Below the pieces are notes generated by a model. It saw only the letters and a program-made list of their open reading frames with translations. It did no database searches and had not been told where the DNA came from. Both the position numbers and the translations under genes were made by a program. This document shows positions 1-8,442 of a DNA stretch of 64,000 nucleotides, in pieces. This stretch comes from CAYQTE01 sp964420285 (lineage in GTDB: Bacteria; Planctomycetota; Phycisphaerae; Tepidisphaerales; Tepidisphaeraceae). Location of the stretch: contig CAYQTE010000003.1 in NCBI GenBank assembly GCA_964420285.1, positions 1-64,000 of the forward strand. The letters run 5' to 3'. The first letter of the stretch is position 1, and each line of letters begins with the position of its first letter.

Positions 1-38
1 ACAAGTCACGCAATTTATTGCATTAAAATATTGTATTT

Positions 39-272
39 ATGAGACACTACACTAGTATCGTGAGTTTGAGCCCAATCGTGCATGGCAATTTGCTCTGGTC
101 CGTGGATATCGTCATGGGCAGTTCCTTTCTGGCTTGCGTGCTTGTTGGCGCATTTTCTGGCCTCGTGGCGATTACCTGCGGCGACAAGCCGCTGTGGGGA
201 TTCGGGGGCCTTATTGTCAACGTATTGGCATTCCTCCTGACGGGCCTGATTGTTTTCAGATTTGGCCATTGA
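39..272 (+). CDS. small hydrophobic membrane protein
   Basis: This 77-residue open frame is rich in hydrophobic residues. It has two likely membrane segments: about residues 24-43, and about 52-73, which runs into the C-terminus. I recognise no family. The upstream region is almost entirely outside the window, so neither promoter nor ribosome site can be judged. It could be a real small inner-membrane protein or a chance frame; the hydrophobic pattern and lack of an overlapping better gene favour a real one. Confidence 0.35.
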   Translation: MRHYTSIVSLSPIVHGNLLWSVDIVMGSSFLACVLVGAFSGLVAITCGDKPLWGFGGLIVNVLAFLLTGLIVFRFGH

Positions 273-388
273 TCGGCCGCCCGACGGGCGGGGCGACTGC
301 TAATCGAACGATTGCTCAAGCCCACCGACAAGGCGGGTGCGTTTCATATGGAGCGGGCGCAGAAGACGTGACGGGGCTGATGAATAAC

Positions 389-466
389 TGACAGGGTGAC
401 AAGGTGACATTGGTCTGGGTGCGGTTCCTGTCACCTTGTCGCCCCTTCACCTTGTCACCTTGTCAT
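389..466. repeat. inverted pair of TGACAAGGTGACA-type short repeats
   Basis: The arm at 389-409 (TGACAGGGTGACAAGGTGACA) is followed about 37 bases later by its near reverse complement at 447-466 (TCACCTTGTCACCTTGTCAT). Together they form a potential hairpin in the 226-base space between the small membrane gene and the HD-GYP gene. The heptamer-like TGACAAGG unit repeats inside each arm. No coding or protein site is evident. It resembles the other palindromic intergenic repeats in this window in layout but not in sequence. Confidence 0.6.
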
Positions 467-498
467 TATTCCCATTGCGGGAAAGTTCTCGGCCGCAA

Positions 499-1734
499 TC
501 ACGCGGCGGCAACGGCGGGCGTAGTCGCGAGGTAATGATCAAGTCCAGCGAGGATTTCGGGACATAGGCCGGAGCCGGAATCCTGGCGGAGAACGGCCAG
601 GGCTTGGGGTTGGCTCATGGCCGGGCGGTAGGGGCGGGCGGCGGTGAGGGCTTCGAATTGATCGGCGACGCAGAGGATTCTGACGAGCTTGCCGAGTTGC
701 CGGCCGGATAGGCCGCGATGGTAGCCGCGGCCGTCGAGGCGTTCGTGGTGGCTGGCGGCCAGGTCCGCGAATTCACGGAAGGCGGGGACGCGCCAGAGAA
801 TGGCGCGGGTGTAGGTGGTGTGGAGGCGGACCTCGGCGAATTCGCTCGCGGTCAGTTTGCCGGGCTTTTCCATGATGCTTTGGCTGAGGCCGAGTTTGCC
901 GATGTCGTGCAGAAGGGCGGCCCGGCCCAGGTTGCGGATTTCGGCGGGCGTGCAGCCAACCACGCGAGCCAGGTCCAGTGCGTAATCGGCCACGCGGCGC
1001 GAATGCCGGCCGGTGAATGGCGATCGGGCGTCCACGACATGGGCGAAGGCTTCGGCGATGGTATCCAGTCGCACGTCGTCCGCGGCGACGCAGATGTCGG
1101 AGGGTTCGAGTGTGGCGACAACGCGGCGAATGTCGCGGCCGTGGAAATACGGCTGAAAACTGCCGTTCAGCACGGTCGCGGCCAGATCGACCAGTTGCGG
1201 ATCGAGCCAGGTGCCGCCGCGATTACGGGCGAGATTCAAGGCGGCATCATCGCCGTCGCGGGCGAGGGCCGGCTCAATCGTTTCGCACAGGGCGACGATG
1301 CGCGCCAGCAGCGGGATGCGATCGCCGGCGCGGTTGTCCAGCGGGCCGGAGCCGTCAAAGCGGGCGTCGATGGCGTCCAGCGTCTGTACGGTACGGGCGG
1401 GCACGGGAAGTGCGCGGGCGATCTGGGCCCCGCGGCGGCTTCGGCCCAGGCGCAGGCCGGTGCCGGAACTGCCGATGTCCTTGAGCATCAGAGCGTAATA
1501 CAGGGCGGACTGCTCGTCGGGATCCAAATGCAGTTCGGCGGCCATTCGCATGCCGAGCAGGCATGTGCGTGCGGCGTGGCCGGAGCGTTTGCCTTCGGAC
1601 AGGTCCAGGGCGTAGGAGAGTGCGCCGATGACGTGGGAAACCCGGATGTGTGCGCACGAGGCATCGATGTCGCCAGAAGCGGCTGGTTGTGGGTCCGATA
1701 TCCACGTGGCGGCGACCGGCTTCACTCTATCCAT
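499..1734 (-). CDS. HD-GYP/HD domain phosphohydrolase, two HD modules
   Basis: This 411-residue protein has two HD-type helical modules. The N-terminal one (about residues 20-200) lacks a clear HD pair and looks degenerate. The C-terminal one keeps HDIGK and an HHE...GRGYH segment, as in HD-GYP phosphodiesterases that hydrolyse cyclic di-GMP. The canonical GYP is replaced by GYH, so activity on c-di-GMP is likely but not certain. The frame stays open upstream to 2016 but would overlap the divergent gene at 1857, so the ATG at 1734 was chosen. No membrane or receiver domain is visible, which suggests a cytoplasmic signalling enzyme. Confidence 0.82.
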   Translation of the reverse strand: MDRVKPVAATWISDPQPAASGDIDASCAHIRVSHVIGALSYALDLSEGKRSGHAARTCLLGMRMAAELHLDPDEQSALYYALMLKDIGSSGTGLRLGRSRRGAQIARALPVPARTVQTLDAIDARFDGSGPLDNRAGDRIPLLARIVALCETIEPALARDGDDAALNLARNRGGTWLDPQLVDLAATVLNGSFQPYFHGRDIRRVVATLEPSDICVAADDVRLDTIAEAFAHVVDARSPFTGRHSRRVADYALDLARVVGCTPAEIRNLGRAALLHDIGKLGLSQSIMEKPGKLTASEFAEVRLHTTYTRAILWRVPAFREFADLAASHHERLDGRGYHRGLSGRQLGKLVRILCVADQFEALTAARPYRPAMSQPQALAVLRQDSGSGLCPEILAGLDHYLATTPAVAAA

Positions 1735-1856
1735 ATCGACTTGCCCGCGGATGCGATTAACCACGCCGGGGCGGGGAGATTGCCGGATCGCCGCCGCCCG
1801 ATGGATTCGCCCGCGGCATTTCCCGTGACTACGATAGCTGTTGCGAGGAGGATTCG

Positions 1857-2825
1857 ATGAAACGACTGATAATGATTCTGGCGGTGCTGGTGGCCTGGCC
1901 AACCGCGGGGCAGGCCGCACTGGATGGGATGCCGGGCGCGTTTGGATCAGGGGGAACGGTCCAAGTGACGGCGGTGTTGTTTGCGGACGTGTCGACATTT
2001 CAGGCGGGCGTGCCATTTAACGTGGGAGTGCTGTTCAGCATCAAGCCCGGTTTGCACATCTATTGGCAAAATCCTGGCGACGGCGGGATCGGGACGCGGG
2101 TGAAGTTCACCGTGCCGGCCGGATACACGATCTCGACGCCGCGGTTTTCCGTGCCGCGCACCTTTATCTTGCCGGGCGACATTCGCAACTTTGGTTACGA
2201 GGGATCGGCCATGGTGATGGCGACGGTGACTCCGTCGGCCGGGGCGAAGGATGCTGCCCGGATCGATGTGTCGGCGGACTGGCTGGCCTGTGATTCGCAG
2301 GAATGCACGCCGGGGAGCGCGTCCATGAATGTGACGATTCCCATCGGCAAGGCGACGGCCGACGAGGGCAGTGCCGCGATATTCAAGCAATGGGCGGACC
2401 GCATGCCGGCGGCGGATTCGACAGGCTCACCGCGGGCGGATGGCCCGGTCAAGTCGCTGGCGTGGATCGCCCGGCCGGCCGTGGGAACGCCGCCGTGGGA
2501 GGGGACGTATTCCTTCACGGTGGATTGGAAGAAGACGCCAAACGTTGTCGAATGGTACCCAAACCCGGGCGAGAACGTGCTGGTGAAGGACGTGACGTTG
2601 ACGACGCGCGGATCGATGACGACGGTGAAGTTCACCGTGAACGCCAATGCCCAGGCCGACGCCAGGGCGATTTCGTTTTCGTCGGTGCTGGCGTATGAAG
2701 ATGATGCGGGGCGGCGTGGGGCGATTGTGGATGTGAAGCCGGACGCCTTGGCTGGCGACGCCGCAACCAATGTCGGCGCGGCGACCAAGCCGGCGGCCGG
2801 CTCGGCGTCGGGTTCCGGGCGGTAG
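1857..2825 (+). CDS. exported DsbD N-terminal-like (DsbC/DsbD_N) protein
   Basis: This 322-residue protein has a signal peptide (residues 1-20, ending near GQAA). An immunoglobulin-like domain follows that matches the thiol-accepting N-terminal domain of the DsbD reductase: a segment with GLHIYWQNPGDGG and, later, a CDSQECTPG stretch containing the cysteine pair. Full DsbD would follow with eight membrane segments and a thioredoxin domain; both are absent here and from the neighbours, so this is a stand-alone periplasmic module. The start has GAGGA upstream (1846-1850). It probably moves electrons to periplasmic substrates with an unlinked membrane partner. The C-terminus is Ala/Gly/Ser-rich. 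Confidence 0.75.
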   Translation: MKRLIMILAVLVAWPTAGQAALDGMPGAFGSGGTVQVTAVLFADVSTFQAGVPFNVGVLFSIKPGLHIYWQNPGDGGIGTRVKFTVPAGYTISTPRFSVPRTFILPGDIRNFGYEGSAMVMATVTPSAGAKDAARIDVSADWLACDSQECTPGSASMNVTIPIGKATADEGSAAIFKQWADRMPAADSTGSPRADGPVKSLAWIARPAVGTPPWEGTYSFTVDWKKTPNVVEWYPNPGENVLVKDVTLTTRGSMTTVKFTVNANAQADARAISFSSVLAYEDDAGRRGAIVDVKPDALAGDAATNVGAATKPAAGSASGSGR

Positions 2826-2946
2826 GTGAGACCTTTTTGAGGGGCGTATGCGAGTGCTGAAATCCCTCGCGCAAATTGCGGACCCGCACTGCGGACCATG
2901 ATCTCCTTCGTGAGAATCACGGCCCGCAATGCGGAGCCCACAAAGC

Positions 2947-5427
2947 TTATCTCGATATCGCCGCCGGTTGGGCGGTGAAGGTCATCGTTCCATCCGCCAG
3001 GCCGGGGGTGCTGGCGGTGAGGGTGATGGTTCCGCTGTCAGCCGTCGAACGGATCGAGACGTAGCATTGGCCGTTCATGGCACGAACCTCACTGGCCTGG
3101 AAGGAGTCGTGGAAACTGCCGTCGCCGTTATCGACAGCGGCGATCTTGGCCGGGCCGGAGATCTTGAACGTGACCAGGCCGTTGCCGGTGCCGGTGTGAT
3201 TGCCATTGGCGTCGGCAACCATGACGGCGACGGTGGCGACATCGTCCCAGTCGTGGGGCAAGGTGGTCTTTTCGGTGGAGAGGGCGAGCTTGGTGGCCTG
3301 ACCGACGGGGGGCAACTCGAATGTGGCGACAACGGTGCCATTGTTGCTGCCGACGGCCTTGAGCGTGCCGGAGCCGGCGTTCCAGGTTCTTGCCGAATCG
3401 TTGGCCGGTTTGGGCTTGGAGCCTAGCGACTGGCCGTTGAGGAAAAGCTCGACGCTTTGGCAGTTGCTGTAGACCTCGACGTTTCCACCGCCACCGCCGC
3501 GAGCGGCAGCGGCTGCTGCGGCCGCCTCAGCCGCGGCTGCGGCCATGGCATCGGCATCGCCGGCGTCAAGCGCCGGAGTTGTCGTCGGGCCAGCGGCAGC
3601 GCCGCGTGCGCCTCGACCGGCCGCGCCACCGCGACCGCCAGCCGCAGCGCCGCGACCACCGGCCGCACCGCCGCGTCCGCCGCCGCCTCCGGCTCGCGTG
3701 ATGTAAACCATCGGGGTCGTCGACCACCAACTTTGGCGTTGATAGCCTTCGGTCTTAATCAAGCCGTCACGGTCGATCAGACCGGAGCCGGACCCAATGC
3801 GCGGCCAGGCGCCAGCCTCGCCGAGGTAGTCAATGCCGGTCCAGAGCATCTGGCCGGCGTAGGCGGGATTGTCGCGGAGCTGGAGCCACACTGCGGCGCT
3901 ATGCTGGTTTTCCGTGCCGAGGATCTTGTAGTCGGGTCGGACTTTATGTTCGGCCAGGAGATCGGCTTCATGGTAATTGACGCCGACCACATCCAGTGCG
4001 TCGGGATAGTTGCTGGTGAAGATGCGGTTCTGAACGGGTTGCAAAATAGCCTGCGTCACGGGGTGAGCGGGATCGAGCTTATGGAACAGGGCCACCATGG
4101 CGGCGATCTGCGCCTTGCCCGCGTCGCTGGCGAGGTTGTCATGGATTTCGTTTCCGGCCGACCATACGACGATGCTGGGATGATTGCGGTCGCGCAGAAT
4201 GGTGTCGGTCATGTCCTTCTGCCACCACTGGCGGAAGTAGAGATGGTAGTCTTGGTCGGTGTATTTGCCGGTGTTCCACATGTCGAACATCTCGTCCATG
4301 ACCATCAGGCCGAGCCTGTCGCAGATGTCCAGGAAATCCTTGGACGGCGGATTGTGAGCGGTGCGGATGGTGTTGGCGCCAAGGCCCTTGAGGATGGACA
4401 GACGGCGTTCCCAGACGCTGTCGGGGACGGCCGTGCCGAATGCGCCGCCTTCACTGTGAATGCAGACGCCCAGGAGCTTGAGGTTCTTGCCGTTAAGCCA
4501 GAAGCCTGTGTCAGCCTTGAAGACAGCGTCGCGGATGCCGAAAGGGACGGTCTGCGAATCAATCTTAGTATTGCCAGAAGTGACATCGACGGCGGCGTTG
4601 TAGAGATTCGGGTGATCCAAACCCCAGAGGGCAGGATTGGAAAAGGTGACGGTCTGGCTGATATCAGCGGATTTGCCGGCGGGGATGGTGACGGCGGCCG
4701 CGTCGGGGACGGGCGTGCCCTTGGCTTCGGCGACGCCGGCCGGCATTAACACAGCGTGGACGCTTACGGTCTTGTCGGTCTTGCTGTCGTTGTCGATGGT
4801 CGTCTTGATATTGACGGTGGCCTTTTCGGCCGTGACGCCGGAGGTGGTAACGTAGACGCCGCCCTGGCCGATGTGGGTGGGATCGACGATTTCGATCCAG
4901 ACGTGGCGGTAGATTCCCGCGCCTTCGTAGAACCGGCTGGCGGGCTGGCGGCTGTTATCGACGCGGACGGAGATCACGTTGGGCTTGTCAGCTCCGAAGG
5001 TGACGGCACTGGTGATATCGTATTGGAACGGGTTCCAGCCGTAGGGGCGATGGCCGACGTTGGTGCCGTTGATGTAGACATCGCTGTTGGCCATGACGCC
5101 GTCGAACTTGATGATGATGGTCTTGGCGGCGTCATCGTTGCTGAGGACGAAATGCTTGCGGTACCAGCCGATGCCGGCGGGGAAATAGCCGCCGCGCGGC
5201 CCGCTGGGATTGGTTTCGGCAATGGGGCCCTCGATGCTCCAATCGTGAGGGAGATCGAGCTGCCGCCAGTCGGAGTCGGAGAACGCGGGCTTATCGGCCC
5301 CGGCGGGATCGCCGAGTTTGAAGAGCCAGGCGCTGTCAAAATTCTGGGCTCGCCCGGCGGTGATCTGCGCGGAAGCGAGTACGGGCGCCAACAGGGCGAT
5401 AATGGGCAGGTAATATCGAAACGACAT
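2947..5427 (-). CDS. secreted GH2 beta-galactosidase family enzyme with Gly/Ala-rich insert
   Basis: This 826-residue glycoside hydrolase family 2 enzyme starts with a signal peptide (1-20). It then has the jelly-roll sugar-binding domain (about 30-190), an Ig-like domain (190-300) and the TIM barrel (300-580). The acid/base glutamate is E427 in GNE and the nucleophile is E506 in LGTE. After the barrel comes a low-complexity block of Gly, Arg and Ala (about 579-648), then bacterial Ig/invasin-like C-terminal domains. The ATG at 5427 is preceded by GGAGGAG at ideal spacing. The likely role is release of terminal beta-galactose or related sugars from plant polymers in the periplasm. Confidence 0.88.
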   Translation of the reverse strand: MSFRYYLPIIALLAPVLASAQITAGRAQNFDSAWLFKLGDPAGADKPAFSDSDWRQLDLPHDWSIEGPIAETNPSGPRGGYFPAGIGWYRKHFVLSNDDAAKTIIIKFDGVMANSDVYINGTNVGHRPYGWNPFQYDITSAVTFGADKPNVISVRVDNSRQPASRFYEGAGIYRHVWIEIVDPTHIGQGGVYVTTSGVTAEKATVNIKTTIDNDSKTDKTVSVHAVLMPAGVAEAKGTPVPDAAAVTIPAGKSADISQTVTFSNPALWGLDHPNLYNAAVDVTSGNTKIDSQTVPFGIRDAVFKADTGFWLNGKNLKLLGVCIHSEGGAFGTAVPDSVWERRLSILKGLGANTIRTAHNPPSKDFLDICDRLGLMVMDEMFDMWNTGKYTDQDYHLYFRQWWQKDMTDTILRDRNHPSIVVWSAGNEIHDNLASDAGKAQIAAMVALFHKLDPAHPVTQAILQPVQNRIFTSNYPDALDVVGVNYHEADLLAEHKVRPDYKILGTENQHSAAVWLQLRDNPAYAGQMLWTGIDYLGEAGAWPRIGSGSGLIDRDGLIKTEGYQRQSWWSTTPMVYITRAGGGGGRGGAAGGRGAAAGGRGGAAGRGARGAAAGPTTTPALDAGDADAMAAAAAEAAAAAAAARGGGGGNVEVYSNCQSVELFLNGQSLGSKPKPANDSARTWNAGSGTLKAVGSNNGTVVATFELPPVGQATKLALSTEKTTLPHDWDDVATVAVMVADANGNHTGTGNGLVTFKISGPAKIAAVDNGDGSFHDSFQASEVRAMNGQCYVSIRSTADSGTITLTASTPGLADGTMTFTAQPAAISR

Positions 5428-5648
5428 AAGCTCCTCCACACGTGAACGGAAGACCGAAATGTGCCGCGGGGGACAAACAATACGCCCCTTCAGGCGGGCA
5501 GAATTATAGCAACCAGCGCGAGCGGGTGAAAGTGCCAGCGACGGAAAAAACAGCCGCGACGGACAGGCCGCATTTGCAAATCGGTTGCAATTGGCGGTGG
5601 CGTCGGGTACGATGCTGGCGGTTCGATCACGTTGTCGGGGCTACGGCC

Positions 5649-6395
5649 ATGGGAAAGATTCGTAAACGCGGAGCTTTGATTGTGCTGATCGGCCTGGGGG
5701 CGGTGGGGTTGTGCTGGTGGCATTACTGGAATCGGCCGAATCCGGGGCCCATTCAAATTGACATAAAAACGATCAGCAACTTTCAAATGGACCAGGTCAA
5801 TACCACAGTTGACGACCTCCCGCGGGCGGTGCGACATTTGGATGGTAATCGCGTTGCGATCGTCGGCGACGTTTGGTCGCCGGATGACGCGGTGCATGTC
5901 AAACACTTCGAACTGACGGACCTGAGCTTTGGCGAAGAACATGGGCCGCCGAAGGCTCAGCGGTTTGTGTTCTGCACAGTTGTCGATTCATCGTCGGCGG
6001 CAACAAGTCAGCCCGTTTGCACCGGCTGCACCGTCGTCGCGACTGGTCCGTTTCATGTTGGGGTGACATGCCATCCGGAGACGGGGAGAATTGATTCGGT
6101 ATTCAGGCTCGACGTGGAAGACATAAAGCTGGCGCCAACACTGGCGCCGGCACCAGCCTTACCGAGGGGTATCGTCGCCGCGATGTGGTCGGGCGGAGGG
6201 GTGCTTGCCGTTGTGATCGGCGCCTTGGCATACGCGCGGGCAGGGCGACCGCGACGGCGGATGGCGGCCGGCTTGTGCGTGCGATGCGGGTACGATCTTC
6301 GGGCATCGCCGGTACGGTGTCCGGAATGCGGGTTGGATGTGCCGGGTCGTTCGCGCACGAGCGGCGATGCGCGAGCGGGAGGGCCGCAGGCATGA
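5649..6395 (+). CDS. membrane protein with C-terminal zinc ribbon
   Basis: This 248-residue protein has membrane segments at about 8-27 and 174-196. The intervening soluble domain (35-160) ends in a GPFHVGV...VFRLDVEDIK pattern, and a CxxC...CxxC zinc ribbon (C210, C213, C224, C227) follows. The soluble domain recalls DUF3299-type planctomycete exported domains, but I am unsure. The next gene begins in an ATGA overlap and is a paralogue of the soluble part, so the two were probably co-translated before that gene was broken. Function is unknown. The frame is open further upstream to 5442, but the ATG at 5649 precedes the first membrane segment directly. Confidence 0.7.
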   Translation: MGKIRKRGALIVLIGLGAVGLCWWHYWNRPNPGPIQIDIKTISNFQMDQVNTTVDDLPRAVRHLDGNRVAIVGDVWSPDDAVHVKHFELTDLSFGEEHGPPKAQRFVFCTVVDSSSAATSQPVCTGCTVVATGPFHVGVTCHPETGRIDSVFRLDVEDIKLAPTLAPAPALPRGIVAAMWSGGGVLAVVIGALAYARAGRPRRRMAAGLCVRCGYDLRASPVRCPECGLDVPGRSRTSGDARAGGPQA

Positions 6396-6675
6396 TGATG
6401 GCTCGCGCACGCGTTGCATGGATCCTGTTTGCCGGCTTCGCCACCATTGGTATTTGGTCGTGGTGCTTTTACTACTGCTACTACGGTCGGCCGGCCGCAA
6501 ATGCGATTCCGCAAGAAGTTAACTTGAAGGGGCTTGGCTCTTTTGAGATGGACCAGCGCCATGCCACCATCGACGACATTCCAATGGCGGCGCGGAAGTT
6601 GGATGGAAAGCGAGTGAAGATTATCGGCGAGGTGTGGAATTCAGACAACGTGAATGACATCCGGCACTTCCAATT

Positions 6676-8180
6676 GGGTGCAGGACAGTTATGGCGGGGT
6701 ATAATCGGGTGTTTGACGTGACAGGGGGCCGTTGGTTGTTCAAGGAGGGACAATGCCCGCTTTGACCACACGCAAGGACGCGCGCGAACGTTTGTTCAAG
6801 TTGTTTGAGGAATCGCTGGCCCGCATCATTCCGGAGGATGACGCCCAGCCGATGAGGGGACAGACCTTCCGGGATTTTGAAGACCAGGTGGAGACGGTTC
6901 GCAAGGCCATTCTGCCGGCGATTCTGGAAGAGCGGGTGGCGTTGGAACCCACGGCGACGGTGGAGGAGGCCGGGCGTTGTCCGCACTGCGGCTCGGATCG
7001 GCTCTATCTGGAGAAGGATTCCAAGAGGGTTGAAGTCATCAGCCCTCATGGTCCCGTGACCCTGGATGTGCAGCGGGCGCGATGCCGGTGTTGTGGCCGG
7101 TCTTTTTCCCCCTCAGCGGCGAACATTGGCGTTGCCGGGCGAAGCGCCGCTGACGCCGCGGGCGGCGGAGCGACTGGGACGTGAGGCGGCGGTGCAGCCG
7201 TTTGACCAGGCAGCCCGGGCCTTGGAGATCGACTGGGGGATGACGATGCACGGCCGGCAGGTGCAGAGATGGAGCCAGGCGTTGGGCAATTCACTGGTGG
7301 CCAGGCGGGACCGTGAGGTTGTGGAATACAAGGAGCGGGGAGTTCGACCGCAGCCGCCGCCCAACGAACCGCCGCTGCTGGTGATGGGCCTGGACGGGGG
7401 ACGGGTGCAAAGCAAGGAAAAGAACGAGGAAACCGGCAGCCGGTGGGTGGAGGACAAGGTCTGCACGCTCACGACGTATTTGCCGGGGGATGGGGAGGAT
7501 AAGGAGCCGCAGCCGCTGGTCACAACGTCGGTGGCCACCATGCGGGATGCGGCGGCGTTCGGGCCGATGGTGCGAATCGAGGCCGAGCGGCGCGGGGTTC
7601 GCACGGCCCATCAGATTCTGGCGTTGTGCGATTGAGGCAACTGGATCGATCCGCTGCTGGCGAGTTTGTTCGGCATCCTGGTGAGGATCATCGACTGGTG
7701 TCATGCCTCCGAGCATCTGTGGGATGCGGCCCGTGCCGCGTTTGGGGCCAACACGCCACTGGCGGCGATGTGGGGCGAGCGATGGGAGGCGATGCTCTGG
7801 CACGGGAAGGTCCAGGCCGTGATCGACGCGCTGACCGCCGAGTCCAAACGTCTGGGCGCTCCGCATGAGGGCGACGGCCCGCAACACCCTCGGCGTGTTC
7901 TGGCGCAGAACGTCGGCTATTTCACCAAGCACAAGGACCACATGCGGTATCCGGAGTACCGGGCCAAGGGATGGCCGATCGGCTCGGGCGTCACCGAGGC
8001 GGCGGTCACGCAGTTCAACAAGCGGGTGAAAGGCACCGAACAATTCTGGCGGGAGCCGACGGTTGAGCCGATCCTGATGCTGCGGTCCTACTGGATCAGC
8101 CAGGATCAGCGGTGGGATCATTTCTGGGCAAACCGGCCCGCCTATGTCAACTGAGGGCGCGCACAAACTGTCCTGCACCC
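6676..8180 (+). mobile_element. ISKra4-like insertion sequence with 9-bp target duplication
   Basis: The element is 1505 bp. Its ends are perfect 15-base inverted repeats: GGGTGCAGGACAGTT at 6676-6690 and its complement at 8166-8180. It is flanked by a direct CTTCCAATT duplication at 6667-6675 and 8181-8189. It carries one transposase reading frame on the plus strand. The boundaries are confirmed by the interrupted gene, which becomes continuous when the element and one duplication copy are removed. The family call rests on the transposase sequence; IR and target-duplication lengths are compatible with ISKra4 elements. Confidence 0.93.
6753..8154 (+). pseudogene. ISKra4-family transposase with frameshift and nonsense codon
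   Basis: The frame would encode about 466 residues. The N-terminal part has a CPHCGSDR...CRCCGRSFSP zinc finger. The second part has PLTPRAAERLGREAAVQPF and LVMGLDGGRVQ; the third has IIDWCHASEHLW, YFTKHKDHMRYPEYRAKG and GSGVTEAAVTQFNKR, the usual ISKra4-type C-terminus. Two lesions break it. Reading changes from the first to the second frame at a T5C5 run (7103-7112), and a TGA at 7633-7635 sits where relatives have a sense codon (CD-stop-GNWIDP). The transposase is probably inactive unless both are sequencing errors or recoded. The element may be mobilised in trans. Confidence 0.85.
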
Positions 8181-8442
8181 CTTCCAATTGACATATGCGG
8201 TCACCGATGAGACGACAAGGTGGGGGCCGAAGGTCCAGCGTTTCGTGCATTGCACCGTCCCCGACGGAACAAAGCCGGCTTACAATCCAAGTGTGGGGGA
8301 GCCCGTCGCTGTTACGGGGACATTCCATGTTGGCGTCGAGCGAGATCCGGAGACGGGGAGCATCCTTTCAGTCTTCAGGCTCGATGTTGACGACATCAAA
8401 CAGGTGGAATGAGGGGCGCGGAGCAAATCCAAGGTACGGCGT

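Larger units (their letters stand above)
6392..8412 (+). pseudogene. paralogue of the upstream membrane protein, split by an IS
   Basis: The 5' part (6392-6675) encodes a membrane segment and the first half of the soluble domain, stopping after HFQL. The 3' part (8190-8412) resumes with TYAVTDE and ends VFRLDVDDIKQVE. Removing the IS plus one copy of its 9-base target duplication restores one continuous 168-codon frame. The protein would align with residues 1-160 of the neighbour encoded at 5649-6395 but lack its second membrane segment and zinc ribbon. The start ATG overlaps the previous stop as ATGA. The intact reading frames on both sides suggest the insertion is recent. Confidence 0.9.

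Noticed and set aside
718..1860. a 380-residue plus-strand frame over the HD-GYP gene
   Set aside because: The opposite strand shows HD motifs; this frame has no family pattern and overlaps the next gene.
2826..2946. GCGGACC repeats as a hairpin terminator after the DsbD-N gene
   Set aside because: The two GCGGACC copies are direct, not inverted, so no strong stem forms.
7291..8328. a 345-residue frame antisense to the transposase
   Set aside because: No similarity seen; the transposase frames on the other strand are recognisable.
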